From positions 195,768,501-195,832,500 of the forward strand of contig CM057458.1 of NCBI GenBank assembly GCA_016271365.2: DNA of 64,000 nt, written 5' to 3'. Both the position numbers and the translations under genes were made by a program. Positions 11,205 to 23,335 of this stretch are shown here, one piece after another. The notes beneath the pieces were generated by a model that searched no databases, was not told the origin of the DNA, and saw only the letters and a list, made by a program, of their open reading frames with translations. This stretch comes from Neoceratodus forsteri (Eukaryota; Chordata; Ceratodontiformes; Ceratodontidae). The first letter of the stretch is position 1, and every line of letters begins with the position of its first letter.

Positions 11205-11423
11205 AGGTCTCCGGGGAAAAGAACTGGAGGGTGGGCACAGGACCGCCTCTGTTATAGTTGGGCTGACGTGTCACCTGACGTCGGGGGTGGTCCCTGCTGA
11301 TTGCTAGCTACAAGTTTGCCATTGGAACCGGACACCAGTGGGCGCAGTCCTATATGTGAAGACCTACTGCAGGAACCTCTCTCAAAGATCTACTGTAATG
11401 GTAAGTTCTTACGTGACTGCTAT
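11205..11423 (-). repeat. DIRS-1 right inverted terminal repeat with unique right tip
   Basis: The reverse complement matches 5151-5340. The tip 'gatctactgtaatggtaagttcttacgtgactgctat' extends past the shared repeat and is found again, complemented, in the internal complementary region, which fixes the right border near 11423. Confidence 0.85.
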
Positions 11424-14400
11424 TTTTACTGACCTGCTGTATCTACTATCTGTAGACCCGTGATCAGAATTCCCTTGCAGGAGCAAACCCCAAAACCTGA
11501 TTAACATCTGCACCTCCCCAAAAAATGTTTCCCAGTTGACGAGCATCCTCGATCCCGATGCAGTTCCAAGTATAGTGTGAAATTACATGAAAAAAACTTT
11601 CCCTGGTAGTCTAGCATCTCCGCCACCACCACCATCCCCAAGCCCACAAGATAGTATTAATAAAACTTACCCTGGTAGACAAGCACTCCCCACCCTCTGA
11701 TGTGCAGAAGAAAACTGTCTGCTGGTGATGGTACCTTACCCAAACCCAACCTCCCACTGTGTACCCATCCCCCTCCGATAGAAGAAATGTCTTGCATTAG
11801 TTATAGAAACTGGTTCTGTATCCTGAAAAATTAATGCACTGTAACTGCAGTTCAGTGTACTTCAGTGGGCTTCTGGCTGCAGTTACACTTTAATACAGTA
11901 GTCTAAATTTCTAAGAGTACGAATTTAATTAACTCTTTGTCGGAGTGTAGATTTGTATTGCTACACTTGTTCTTAATTAAAGGTATTTGTGGGGGGTTAA
12001 GGATGGGGGTTGGCGTGTACCCAGTGAGAGTTTGGATGATGATGTGAGTGCGTTCAGTTGTTCAACTTTTTTTTCCCCAGTTTTGTAATAAAAAAAATAC
12101 ACTGCAGATTGTTTATTTGTTAACCAGTTACTATTGGCATTGGTAGGGAGCTGGATATCAGGGGACGCAAAGGTCAGACTTGGAAGATCTTAAATCAGGG
12201 GAGGCAGCATACAAACAAATTGGCAGCAATTGGGCATGCTAGTTTACAATTTGCAATTTTCATGCCCTCGCCTGCGTACAAAAGAAAAAAAAAAATAGGA
12301 ATAATCTGTTTGGAGTGTCAGTGTTAAAAGGAATATGTTTGGATGGTCAGTTGCACTTAGGGAGGGGGTGTTGGTTCTTCAGGGTCCCTCAAGTCGATGA
12401 TGTGTGACAAGTCAAGCAGTGAATGGCCAGAGGTCATCCTTGCCAAGAAAGTACCTTGGGAAAGGCAGTTAATATTTATAACACTACAATCAATTCATGT
12501 CCGCTTTAAACTGTCACCTGCTCGAAGCCAGCTGTGCTCTGATTTTTTTCTTCTACAGCATGTAGATTCACTCCCACTCAACCGCTGATCCTCATGACTT
12601 TGCTGTGTAGCATACTGAATGAGCAAGAAACCTGTGAAGTAAACAGCTAGATTTGCTGAAAAATAAGCATGTTTTCATCGGACGAGTTGGATGATTCAGA
12701 TAGATTGTTCAAGCCTTATTATTCTTAGGCATCATTTCCAGTGTAGTTGCAAGCTCTTAGGTTGCTCACCCCTTCCTAGAGATCCTAGAGTGTGCAGTAC
12801 TGTCTAAAAAAACATAATGACAAATTACAACAGTTGGAGACAAATGAGAACAAAATAATGTTTGGCAGAAATTAAGATTGTACAAAATTCGGGTAGCATA
12901 GCAATGCGGCTGGTTAAATGAGCCCAAGAGCCCGTTTCAGCAGTTCTCAGATGCCAGATATTTCTTCTTTTCTGCGCAACTACAAAGTATCTGAAGAGAC
13001 TCTCCACCCCCTACATTTCCATGTTGGAATGAACTTTAGTGCAGCAAATCCATAATACTGTGCAGTACTATACAAATAAGAAAAGGCATGCCAGAGGTCC
13101 ACTCAGAGTACGGAAAACATTTTAGGCTGAGATCAATATTTGACTGTTGGCAGTACTGTCAAGCACAGCAATGAGGCTGGTAACACGTGTCAACATTACT
13201 AAGCTTTTATTTTATTTTTTTAAACTAGACCTGTCACCCTTGGGAAAAACTCCACAAACACGAGGACAGCACATTACCACAAGATTCCGCTCCCAACATA
13301 CACACACACTTATCAATATTCAGTGTTGTCCAATGGAAAAACAAACAAGAATAAACCATTTGTAAGGTTGTGCCTAAGAGCCTCAGTAATGTTTGACCTA
13401 CTGTATAAAGAACTTATTGTGCCATACTCATTACTGTAGCTTTATTTATTTATTGTTGTACGTATAGATATAAATAAAATTGTGTTTTTTCTTTTTTGCT
13501 CTGCATTGATCAGCATGGATTTTGAAGCAGTAACTACACACAAAGAGCAGTTGCTAAAGTAGGAGGCCTACTGTACATCAGAATTGGACAACATTAGGAT
13601 CAAATGAGGGAGGTATCCAGAGCGAAACAAAAAATGTATCGGTTCAAATTCCATCTTTCTCACCACAAAACAGCATACTGCAGCATTGTATTAGTGGGAT
13701 TGAATCAATAAAGAACACCTTGGAGGTGGTGTTAAAAAGCCCAAAAGCTGTCTGTAGAACAAAGAAGCACCACATTCAACAATAAAAGTGAAAAGTAAAA
13801 ATGTATCAATATAGAACTCTTCAGTGGTGTAGAAATACGGTTTATCACTTCTTTATGAAGTAAAATGTTGATTGAAGTTCAGCTGCAAGTTGGTGCCTGG
13901 GACATTGTGTCAGTCAGTCTCTCTGCACCCAGAAGTTCACTGTCTGCCATCATGTGAAATGCCTGCTTTATTTCTTATTTCTTAACTTAGCAAAATTGGT
14001 CCATGTAAAATAAATGGGGGAAATGATTCTTCGGCAGACATGTTATGAGAGCAGATGTAGAATTTCCAATGTTCCCATTTATGTTAAAAAGCCTAACTCT
14101 CGCAAAATGAAAAATACATTAGGCATTATTATTATATGCATCAAAGTGGGAATATACAGTACATCACCTAGGCAACTGAGGCAGTACTACATCAGCCCCC
14201 AAAAACTCCAGTCCCTCATCTGGCAATCCACAGGTAGATGTGCTGGGATATTAGCTTAGGTGCGTGCAGCAATGCTTATTTTTTGGGGACTCAGTGGGTG
14301 GGAGATTGGTGAACCTTTGGGGCGGGGGGTGTCATTTGAGGTTCCTGCTTTGGACGTGGGTAGAGAAAGGTGTGCTTTATGGATGGCAGTTGGTGAGAGC

Positions 14401-15602
14401 TGGGTGGAGGTGGTGATCGGTGTGCAGGTATGTGACTAGACTGGCAGACTAGTGGGATAGACTGGGGAGCAGGTGATACACTCAGATCCTGATCCAGAGG
14501 CAGATGTGACAGCATAGCTGAGATGCGGGCCTGCACTAGTAGTTCTTGCTCGATCATTTATCTCCTTCTCTCTTTCTGTCCGTCTCTTCCTCTCTCACCC
14601 CTAATATGTTAAACATCTGTCAGTGCTACGATCTGTCCGACAATGCACATGATCCTTAGATTGTTTGCTCCATTATCTCTCTCACTGTGGTCCCACAATC
14701 AGTTTGACAACTAACAGCAGAGTAACCAGCTTTTTAAAAAGTGTATGTATAAGTATCCTACATATAAACCATGGGCAGAAGGCCTTGTGATGTTCAGCAT
14801 TTCTTTTTTGTCTTTTTATGGTTTCTGGTTAATTTTGTTATTTTCTATTAAAAATAAAGTAATAAAAAATGTGATGTCAGTGCTGCGCATCTGGCCTCCA
14901 GATCATCCAACCACACTCACTGCCTCAAACAAGTGTGAGGGTCACCTTTGGTGGCATGAATGTAATGAGAGGGCGTGAAGATTTTGTACTGTGTAATTGT
15001 TGTTGCTCATTGATTCAGTTAGCTGTAGCTGATTGGCAGTAGTGGTAAAATGTTAGCTCTTATTTATAGTATATGACTGTTTGCTATATTACGGCATCCT
15101 TCATGCGCACTGCATGTCTCCATTCTGGCACAGCACAGAGTCCAGTACCACAAAAATAATGTGTGTATAAAAAGCAGTCAGCCCAGAAATGTACTGCAGA
15201 ATTGATATCCAGACTCTTGTATGACAGCCAATTAATTTGCTCATCCATCACTGCCCACTATGCCATATATTAATGATTCTGTAAGTTATAAAAAACATCC
15301 CACATTCAGCTGCCCCCCCACAAAAAAATAAAAAAAATCTCCACCTCATGGCCCAAGCAATTCTGTTTAGCATTTACATTTTCATCACGTTTGTTTATCA
15401 TAGAAAAAAAGGAATTCAGTATATGGAAGAATCCCAGGAGCAGAATGCTCACCACATCAAACACAGCAGAAGGCCTTAAGTGGAAGCACCGTCTCAATTT
15501 TACCTGTGTTTTCAAGTTGCTGAGCAAGTCATCAAGCTCTTCAGGTTTTCAGCAGTGAAAAGGCTTTCTATTGCTGTGTCATTATTTAAGCCAACATACA
15601 GT
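11424..15602. other. AT-rich non-coding DNA, no recognised gene
   Basis: Frames longer than 60 codons here show no domain. A weak duplicated phrase (aactttccctggtagtc... and aacttaccctggtagac...) occurs near 11597 and 11665. The minus-strand frame at 14291-14557 is proline-rich and unrecognised. This is probably intronic or intergenic DNA with decayed repeats. Confidence 0.5.
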
Positions 15603-15748
15603 GACCCGGATATTCAAACTGTGCCCAAAAAGTGCGCAACAGCAGGAGCAAGCGCAAGTCCACTGCACCCATGCGCAAGAAGCGCGATATTCAAAACCTG
15701 TGCAGGCCAAGATACGCCTGTGGCACATGACTGAATGTCGTGCCACCT

Positions 15749-15906
15749 GCGCCATAGCACAACCAGGGATGTGCAGTTTGCACAGTTTAGATGCGCCATA
15801 GCGCAACCAGGAATGCTCAGTGGAGCAGTCCAGATGCGCCATAGTGCAACCAGGGATGCCCCGTGGAGCAGGGCAGCAGTGCAACAGCACAACCAGGGAT
15901 GCGCAG
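15749..15906 (+). repeat. Harbinger left subterminal repeats, four units
   Basis: Units at 15750-15776, 15793-15820, 15837-15863 and 15880-15905 share gcgccatagYgcaaccagg followed by atgc. A related inverted unit sits at 23290-23314 close to the right tip. Repeated subterminal words near the ends of DNA transposons commonly bind the transposase or its partner. Here that is inference. Confidence 0.7.
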
Positions 15907-18900
15907 GGACAGGATACAGGGGCTCACCACCCATGCCACAGATGGGCAGAGGAGCACACAGCAGAACAGACATTGTCCCCACACACCATGTACTGCACAA
16001 CCGGTAGAGAGCCGGAATAACCACCGGCCCATGGATACCAGCAACCGGCCCATGGATACCAGCAACCAACCCACAGCCGGGGCATGGTGCCCCAGCACCC
16101 CCCCTGGCAAGCTGTGACCGGCACACAAGGAGGGCCAACCAGCCCGTGCCACACCGTCCCACCAATGCAGAGCACACCCTGCACCACGATCCCCATACAC
16201 CCTGCCCAGGAGTAGCGCCCAACAGTGCAGGACACCCCATGCATGCCACCACCCCCACTGTGACAATGCAACCCTGTGCACCATGGAACCATGCATGGCA
16301 GCCCCACCATGAGCACCCTGCAGCGGGCGGCAGCAGACAGCGATGCAACAACTGCATACACAGTGCCACCCTGCACGCCCCCCCCCCCGAGGTACAGCTG
16401 AGAATGTAAATGCTGAGAGACCGACCATGCGTTGTCACGAGGTAACCCACATGCACCAGGGCATCCCCCGGACCCCAAAACTAGCGGTACAGCACCCTGC
16501 ACACCCTCCCAAGGACACATCCCGTCCCAGTAGTGGCCACAACAGCCAGCACAGACACACAGTGTTGCATTGAAGCATGCGCCACACAGGATGCAACACA
16601 GTGAATGGACAAACACCCACCCATACCCAAGGGCACACTAACACAAGGACACAGTACCGGGTCAACCAAGCCACTGGTGTATGGCCACGGCAGCCGTGTA
16701 CACATGGCCAGCACCCCTACATGGCACAGGTGTGCCAGCCACCCTGCGCAGGCACCATGAAGTTGTATGCCACCAGCATGCGACCAGAGCACAAGTGACA
16801 GACAGTGGAGCATATCCCCTGCAACAGACACAAGTGACAGCATGGAGGTGCGATAACAGCAGCGGAGGCTACAGTGCCACCCGAGGCAGACGGGCACCAT
16901 ACCAGTGACGGGAGGCAACCTGGCATTGTGCTGGGTACAATGGTTGTCCAGCATGGACAGCCACAACTGACATGCCAGCAGATGGTGCATATCACATACA
17001 TTCAAGGGTGTCAGCTGCACCAGCCCATGGACAGTCTGATAGGGGCGCCGTGGACACAGAGTATGCTCTGTAACCCACTGCACAGGCAACCAGTACACAG
17101 AGAACAACATACAAACCACAGACAGTGACTGATTTCCCCAACCCACACCATAGGCGGGTCCCTGCTGGACACACACACACACACACACACGCGCGCCCAT
17201 GCCTGTACCACCCCGGACGCCACGCACACCACTGCAGCCAAGCACCTGTATCCCGCTGCAAATCAGAGACCACCACAGTTGTCATAACAAAATGTACGTA
17301 CTAAACAATATAAACGATCAAACATATTCACAGATATATACAAGGGTGGGGAGGAAGGGCCACAAACCAGGTGGGGGCAGGCATGGGGCAGGGGTGTACA
17401 AATGGGAGAGGGAAGAAGTGGTGTGATGGTGGGTCCAGGGGGGTTAAGTGAGTCAGGGAGTCATGGAGGGCCTATTGTCTGCCCCGCTGTCCACTCCTGT
17501 GGTGCCTCCGGGTGCTTCTTCTCCAGACCCCGTGCCGCTCCATCCTCTCCAGAAGTGCCAGGGATGCCCACGCCAGCTGCAGCAGCTCCTGCATACCACA
17601 TTCTAAGACCATCAGTGTTGTCCACCTAGGACATAGGGCAGAGTCAACCACATGTGACTGTCTAGCCCCTACAGCCACCCATTGTGCATGACATACAGCT
17701 GTGTGCAACGCACCTGTGATGGTGCACGACCACCCACAATGACTCGTCCACAGGACACCTACCCAGGCCACCCAGCCATACGGACGCTGCACCACCACCA
17801 TGTCCTGCACAGCACCACTGTAGCCATACAGTAACATGGCACCACATGATGCAAAAGGCAGTGGCACAGCCATGTACCTGGTACATGCATAGACCACCAT
17901 TAGCGCACTCCAGACATGCGGTGCCACTGGACAGTGCTGGCTGTAACAAATTGCGTGCATGGCAGTGGTGTCAGTGGATGGTGGCCATGCTCCGTTGCTC
18001 CCCTGTTACACAGCATGCAGTGGTAATCATGGGATGTAAAGGCACTCACCATCATCAGGCTGGTTCCTGCGTCGTGGTCAAGCCGTCCCTCGGCCTGCTA
18101 GTCATCTTAGCGCGCCTCCTCTCCCTCGCCACGGGTGCTCCTCTGGGCCTAGGGTTAAACATGGAGGGGAACATCAGTACAATCCAGCCTTAAAGTCCCC
18201 CTGCCCCGTGTGCAATCACACAGCCATACCCATCACCCCCCACCCGATACCACCACCACGGTAACACTGGGCGGCTCCCCATGTGGACACACCCACCACC
18301 GTGATACCAGTATGGGCGTTAGCGGTGTATGGATGGGGCACCTACCTGGCTGCGGCACATGCCCCTCACCAGACGCGTGCCCCACAATAAGCAAGACCTG
18401 TCAGGTCCCCTAAGCTGGAGGTCCCTTGTCGGTGGCGACACTGTTCAGCAGTGCGCCCGATTCCTGTGGCCTTCTCCAGGCACCGCCATACCTCCTCCCA
18501 TACCCTGCACTCCTGGCCCTGTCCAGGGTGCATCTCAAATAGTGCCCCAGCATGAGGGCTCTTACTATAGCCACCAAATTGGCCAGCTCCACCTGGCTCC
18601 AAACAGCAGCCCTCCTTCTTGCCATCTCTGAAGCTGGTTGGAGTCAAATGGCACTCGGTAGCACGGTCCACCACGTGCAGATGCTGCACAGTACAGCGCT
18701 GCCATTCCCTATTGCGCTGTCACCGAACAGCGCGATAATGGTGCACCCATGCGGACGCATGGTGCCTAGGGGCCAAAGGTCAGGCACAGGGTCAAGGGTC
18801 TCTCGCGCATGGACCGCCATAGCGCGATTGGTACTCACTGCGTGTAGTGCGATTGGATGCCTGTGTGCCACCTCCTGTAGCGGCCTACCGCGCTGTGGCC

Positions 18901-19369
18901 CCAGTGCGAGAGCGCCATACATGTGCACAGTGCAGTAGCGCCACTGGCACAATGGTGGCTATGCCGTGCATTGCCTCCCACGCACAGCACGTCAGCAGCG
19001 CGACAGGCGTCTGCGTCATCACCCCATTCAGTGTGTACTGCGCATGTCACAGAAATGCGCCCTTGCCTGAGCACGTTCAACACAGTTGCGCAAAGCGCAA
19101 CGGCGCGATATTCGGCCGGCATATGCAAATCAGCTAATCAGCCATTCAGTGGTGCAGATACTGGATTTGCATCCACTTATAATTGCGCCTCGCTTCATTT
19201 GCATGCGTTGCGCTATAAAAATGCGACATTGGGCTGCAGTGGCCATAGTCTGTTATTGCAGTCTATTGTGGTGAATTGCATACTGTTTGGGAGTGTGGAC
19301 TGTGGTATGTAGGACATGCATGGGACTGCACAGTTGCAGGTAACACCTGTCATTCTCACAGGATGAAGA
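15907..19369. other. Harbinger left non-coding interior
   Basis: GC-rich, with no supported gene. It holds a 21-bp tandem duplication at about 16023-16068 (ccggcccatggataccagcaa), a (CA)n run at 17169-17190, and many 'gcgcgat/gcgcca' words at 18700-19110. Long open frames on both strands are low-complexity Cys/Trp/His-rich translations of the repeats. 'cattctcacag' just before 19361 is a possible splice acceptor for the Myb-like gene. Confidence 0.5.
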
Positions 19370-19757
19370 ATGAGTGATCGTGAGGTGGAGGAAGAGGAAC
19401 AGAGATGTGGGAGGAAGAGGAGGCCTAACTTCACAAAGGCAGAAACAGATGTCCTGTTTGAGGCCTACCTCGACCAGGAGCCACTGCTCAGTGGACAGCG
19501 GGGAACACCACAGGCCCGTACTGCTGCACAGGAAGAGGTGGCGTGTGCCGTCAACCTGCATGGCAGCCACCAGCGGTCCATGCAGGAGTGCAAAAAGAAG
19601 ATGGGTACGGACAGGCGGAGGATTAAGAACAAAGTGGCTGCCATCAGGGCAGCACAGGCTGCGACCAGTGGGGGACAGCCGGCCATGCAACGCCTGACCC
19701 CACAAGAAGAGCAGGTTGCTGGCAGCATGCGGTGTTGTGCCATCGAGGGTGTTCCAG
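19370..19757 (+). CDS. Harbinger Myb/SANT-like DNA-binding protein, exon 1
   Basis: Starts MSDREVEEEEQRCGRKRRPN and continues 'FTKAETDVLFEAYL', 'AVNLHGSHQRSMQECKKKMG' and 'RRRIKNKVAAIRAAQ'. The trihelix/Myb-like layout (an FT-x-x-E helix start, then R-S-x-x-E-C-K-K-K in the place usually holding a tryptophan, then a basic K-N-K-V-A-A-I-R) matches the NAIF1/Myb_DNA-bind_5 type found in Harbinger partners. The tryptophan of 'KKW' reads methionine. Open frame runs to 19873. An intron is proposed because a good acceptor (ttcccttatag) ends at 19866 and the continuing protein lies in another frame. The donor AG|GTGG after 19757 gives the correct phase but is one of several options. These proteins are reported to help bring transposase to the nucleus and to the ends. 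Confidence 0.68.
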
Positions 19758-19866
19758 GTGGTGGATTCCAGATGGGTGGTAGCCCGTCACTGCATGATAG
19801 GTCCTGGTCTGCCAATGGGGGAGACAGGGTAGGGAGATACATTAATGCTACTGTGTTCCCTTATAG

Positions 19867-20906
19867 CTCCTGAGCATCTACATGGGTCAGCGGTGGTGGG
19901 GTTGTCCACTGAGGGCGATACCATGGACATAGAGGAGGGCCCGTCCACCTCCACAGGCATCCGAGGGTCAGGGCGACAGTGGGCCTGCCTGGACATCCAG
20001 ACTGATGCTGGTGGAGCAGGTGCGCAGGAGGCCCTGCCTGTGTCCCAGCATGCCAGCGTCCTTGGATGCCAGCATGCTGAGACTCGGGCTGGTGCCGGAT
20101 CCGTCACTGAGGATGATGGAGCTCACTTCATGGACAGTGATACATGTGGGCCGCAGGATGGCCACACAGAAGGTGACATCACAGGCATGGCCGTGGGTGG
20201 TGCCGCTGTGGAGGCCTGCGTGACATCACAGTCCCAGCCTGTGCCTGTCTGCACCAGTGGGGTAGCAGTGGTGTGTGTCCAGGACAGTGGGGCTGTTGTG
20301 GCCACTGCAGCGGCACCGTTGAGCCCTGGAGAGCGGCAACCAGAGGGGCAGTGTCAGCAGTCTGCCAATGGCCATGGGAGTACAGTGTCAGGGGGTGGCG
20401 TCAGTGCACCACCTGTGGACATGCCCAGGCCTGGCCCTGGTGTGCAGCACCCACCCTCAAGGGGTGCTGCCCATCAGGGCCGTGAACACCGTGAGGGACA
20501 GCATGCTGATCAGTCAGATGACCTCTTAGAAGAGCACACCCGCATACTCCAAGAATCAGTCGATCAGCAGTTGCGGCTTGTGACGGCAGTGGATGCACTC
20601 AGTGTGGCTCAGCGCCAGGCAGAGGAGTGGCGCAGTAGAGACACCGCTCTGCTCCTGGCAGGGATGGACCGGATGCAGGAGGATGTGACCGCTGCCATTG
20701 ACAGGCAGACACAGGCAATCACAGCTGTCATGGCCACAATGGGCACACAGTTATTTGCCCATGTGTCGCAGACACTGCGCCATGCAATGTCCACCCCCCA
20801 TTCCCAGCGTCGTGCGATACCCTCCTTGTCGACACTGGCTTCAGCTGTGGGCATCCTGAGCACGCCTGGCGCAGGCATATTCGGTGTGCTGCAGACCCCT
20901 GCATGA
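19867..20906 (+). CDS. Harbinger Myb-like protein, C-terminal exon
   Basis: Open without stops for about 340 codons. It begins at the acceptor ttatag|ctcc and ends TGA at 20904-20906. The first two thirds are Gly/Ala/Ser/Val-rich and low in complexity. Residues coded by about 20530-20770 form a predicted helical segment (LLEEHTRILQESVDQQL, QRQAEEWRSRD, MDRMQEDVTAAIDRQTQ), a probable coiled coil for dimer or transposase contact. A similar arrangement of N-terminal Myb and C-terminal coiled coil is typical of the family. It ends tail to tail with the transposase gene. Long open frame suggests relatively young or constrained sequence, unlike the broken transposase. Confidence 0.6.
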
Positions 20907-21615
20907 GCACGGTCGTGTTCATGAAGCACAACCCTTGGGGGACGGTCAGTGTCACCCCATGAGGCCATTGGTCAGCCTGTCACTGCTGGCGGGTCTCAGC
21001 AGGGCCGCCCATGCATCCATGGCGGCCCTGGCACTGTGGCGCGTGACTGACCTGTCTCCCACCATGGCTACTGTCTGATGCTGCCCTGTGTGCATTGTGT
21101 TGTTCAATGTGCAAAGCACGGGTGGGGTACCCGGCCCTGCACACACACATACACACACACGTTCCATCTGCACACCCTCCCGGCTGCTGTCCACTGTGGC
21201 GTGTGCATGATGATGATGCCTGCGTTGCGCTGTCTGCCACTGTGTAATGGTGCCCAGCGTCTGACACAAACACAATGACAGGCACTGGGCATGGTGGTCT
21301 GTGGAGGTGTGTGTGGCTAGGGGTAGTGGTTGGGGTCAGCATGCCTCCTACCCTTTGTGCATGTCTTGTGGGGGGGGGTGTGCATATGTGTGTGTGTGTG
21401 TGACCGTGTGCCGTGTTAGACCTTGCCCATCCCTGATGGTGTGTGCGGTTCCATGCTCGGCCAATTCCCTTAACGACATGCACCCCTGGGGTTTGTCCAT
21501 GTGTGTTTGTGGATTGTGCCTTTGCCACTGGTGGTTGCACATGGCCCCATGACTTACCTGGGTTGGTTGAAGTGCTCCTCTGTGGTGGTGTCCCGGTGTA
21601 GCTGTGCCATTCGGA
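20907..21615. other. Spacer between convergent Harbinger genes
   Basis: No coding feature. It contains (CA)n-type runs at 21137-21160 and (TG)n at 21386-21402. Confidence 0.5.
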
Positions 21616-21982
21616 TCAGTCGGGGGGTCCTTCGACCAAGGGGGGGGCCTGCCCATCACCATCTTCACCAGTGTCCTCATCGTCCCCATCGTTGTCCCCC
21701 TCTTTGAACTGTACGGCTATCCCACAGTCGTTGGCCATGTTGTGCAGGATGCAACAGGCCAGGAATAGCCCGCAGGCCTTTGAGGGGCTGTACTGTAGGG
21801 CACCACCAGATGTGTCCAGGCAACGGAACCGTGCCTTCAGCATCCCGAACACCCACTCGATGACATTGTGTATGGTGGCATGTGCCTCATTGTAGCATTG
21901 CTGCGATGGGGTCGCGGGCCACCGGTATGGTGTGAGCAGCTAGGGATGGAGTTGGTATCCACTGTCACCTGTGTGTAGAGGG
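21616..21982 (-). pseudogene. Harbinger DDE transposase, last exon, with internal stop
   Basis: On the minus strand an acceptor 'ctacacacag' precedes 21982 and the exon reads '(G)DSGYQLHP*LLTPYRWP', 'CYNEAHATIHNVIEWVFGML' and 'KARFRCLD', then 'LFLACCILHNMAND'. These are HARBI1-type hallmarks: G-D-S-G-Y, the Y-N-x-x-H block, and the V-I-E-x-x-F-G-x-L-K block with the third catalytic acid. The stop is TAG where the family has a tryptophan codon, a single-base change. The tail is acidic (DNDGDDEDTGEDGDG) and ends at 21616. Confidence 0.8.
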
Positions 21983-22100
21983 TGGACATTAGTTTGGTGA
22001 TCAGCGTCGCCCTGCCTTGGGTCATCTAGGCCAATGCCCATGTCACCTCTGACTATGCCCCTCCCAAGCTCCATGTCTTTCTGCATGGTTTGCATACTTA

Positions 22101-22760
22101 CCCACTAGGTGACCAGTGTGGATGTCCCCACTCTCGAACCTGTGGCACAGTGTGGACTGGGGCCAGATGAAGGCATCATGTGCTCCCCAGGGTGCGTGGC
22201 ACAGACGTTGATTATGCGCCCCCTGGCATCGCACACCACCTGGCAGTTGATGCTTGCATACCCCTTCCAATTCATGTATGCGGACCCTTCGGGGCCAGGT
22301 GGCATGCAGATGGCCACATGGGTGCAGTCTATTGCCCCGAGCACGCCAGGCATACGTGCTACCCTGTGGAACTCCTGTATGTTTGCTGTGCGCTCAGCCG
22401 GTGTGCTGGGTAAATGGATGTACTTCACAGCATGTGGCAGTAGTGCGCTGAGGAATTGGGTGAGGAGGCGTGACATGGCCGACTGGGTTATGCCTGTCGT
22501 GTCCCCCGTTGGTCTCTGGAAGGTACCCGTGGTGAGCAGGCACATGACAGCTGTCACTTTGGTCTCCACTGACAGAGCATGGCTCTGTCATGTGAGTGCC
22601 TGCATCACATCACATCACTGCACAGCTCACAGAGCCGCCTCAGGATCGCCCGGGTCAGGCGGTACCAGCCCACGATCTCAGTATCAGTGTACAGTTTGAA
22701 GCTGGTGCGGGCTTGGTACTGCCCCCCCTCATAACTGCCTCCATCTGGATGGTGGCACTG
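22101..22760 (-). pseudogene. Harbinger DDE transposase, main exon, frameshifted
   Basis: Minus-strand reading starts around 'QYQARTSFKLYTDTEIVGWY' and 'RLTRAILRRLCEL' (about 22720-22630). After a break near 22600 it continues 'HALSVETKVTAVMCLLTTGT', 'FQRPTGDTTGITQSAMSRLL' and 'VLGAIDCTHVAI', which carries the first catalytic aspartate. 'YASINCQVVCDARGRIINVC' follows, then a frameshift inside 'HPG..AHDAFIW' near 22180, where the second aspartate lies. The exon ends 'DIHTGHLVG' at a clean donor G|GTAAGT (about 22104-22097). Splicing to 21982 restores G-D-S-G-Y. This is the cut-and-paste nuclease of the superfamily. At least two frame breaks plus the stop in the next exon make it inactive. Confidence 0.82.
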
Positions 22761-23289
22761 TCCATGCCCCTGGCTTGTGTTACCCCCCCGGCAGCTGTTT
22801 CTCTGTTCCCCCCGCTGTCCTTGCTGCTACTCCCCCTGCACTGGGAACACCTCCCTGTAGTGGCCGTACTGCCCACTATCTGTGCCCTCAGTGCCGTGTA
22901 GCACTTTCCCCTTTTGTCCTGCACTGTGGCACAGGCTCCCCACACCTTCCCTGTTCCTGGTGGTTCCAGGTGCTCTGTCCTGCTCCTAGTTTCTGTGTGC
23001 CTGTGTGGCTGCCTGCAGTTCACCAACATGTGGCTTCCCTGTAGCGTTCTTGTGCCTCTCTCTTGTTCCTTTTTATTTTGGATCATTTCCGCTATCGTGC
23101 AACTTCCGTTTGCTCCCCTATTCCGCCTGGCGCATGTTGTTGAATATCGCACTGCGCCATTTATGCATGATTCCTCCATCTTCAGTTGCACATGCATTTA
23201 TTATCATTACGCTCTTGCACATTGTGATATGGGGGGCGCATCTGCCTCCCGCTGAATATCACAGAATCCGAAATTTCGGACTTGCGCTG

Positions 23290-23335
23290 GTGCATCCCTG
23301 TTGTGCATGATGCAACCCTTTTGAATATGTGGGCC
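23290..23335 (-). repeat. Harbinger right terminal inverted repeat and subterminal unit
   Basis: The outermost 17 bases on the minus strand, ggcccacatattcaaaa, match the left tip gacccggatattcaaac at 13 positions. Just inside is one inverted subterminal unit at 23290-23314. Confidence 0.7.

Larger units (their letters stand above)
5151..11423 (+). mobile_element. DIRS-1, structurally complete DIRS-type tyrosine-recombinase retrotransposon
   Basis: The ends are inverted copies. The left end (5151-about 5340, with gagttcctgcagtaggtctt and cgacgtcagccc) matches the reverse complement of about 11205-11400. At 10970-11100 an internal complementary region carries the reverse complement of both ends joined, reading from the left-end word through to the right-end word 'cgtacgaacttactgtaaca'. 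Comparing this junction with the real ends places the borders at about 5151 and 11423. The order inside is ORF1, RT/RNase H, tyrosine recombinase, the standard DIRS layout. No target duplication is expected because integration uses a circular DNA intermediate and a tyrosine recombinase. All coding regions carry frameshifts or stops, so it is inactive. Confidence 0.9.
15603..23335. mobile_element. Harbinger (PIF) DNA transposon, about 7.7 kb, both genes present
   Basis: The tips are inverted: left gacccggatattcaaa at 15603 and right, read on the other strand, ggcccacatattcaaaa ending at 23335. The three bases 'agt' flank both ends (15600-15602 and 23336-23338), a candidate 3-bp target duplication. 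It differs from the TWA commonly reported for Harbinger. Inside, a Myb/SANT-like gene on + (19370-20906) and a DDE transposase gene on - (about 22760-21616) converge. Four copies of a roughly 27-bp word near the left end and one inverted copy near the right end look like subterminal binding sites. The interior is GC- and CpG-rich compared with its AT-rich flanks. Confidence 0.85.

Noticed and set aside
14291..14557. Proline-rich minus-strand frame
   Set aside because: It resembles tails of some transposon-partner proteins, but no DNA-binding domain or element ends were found nearby.
15614..16616. Long minus-strand frames rich in Cys, Trp and Gly in the Harbinger left half
   Set aside because: They are translations of GC-rich repeats, overlap each other in several frames and have no domain.
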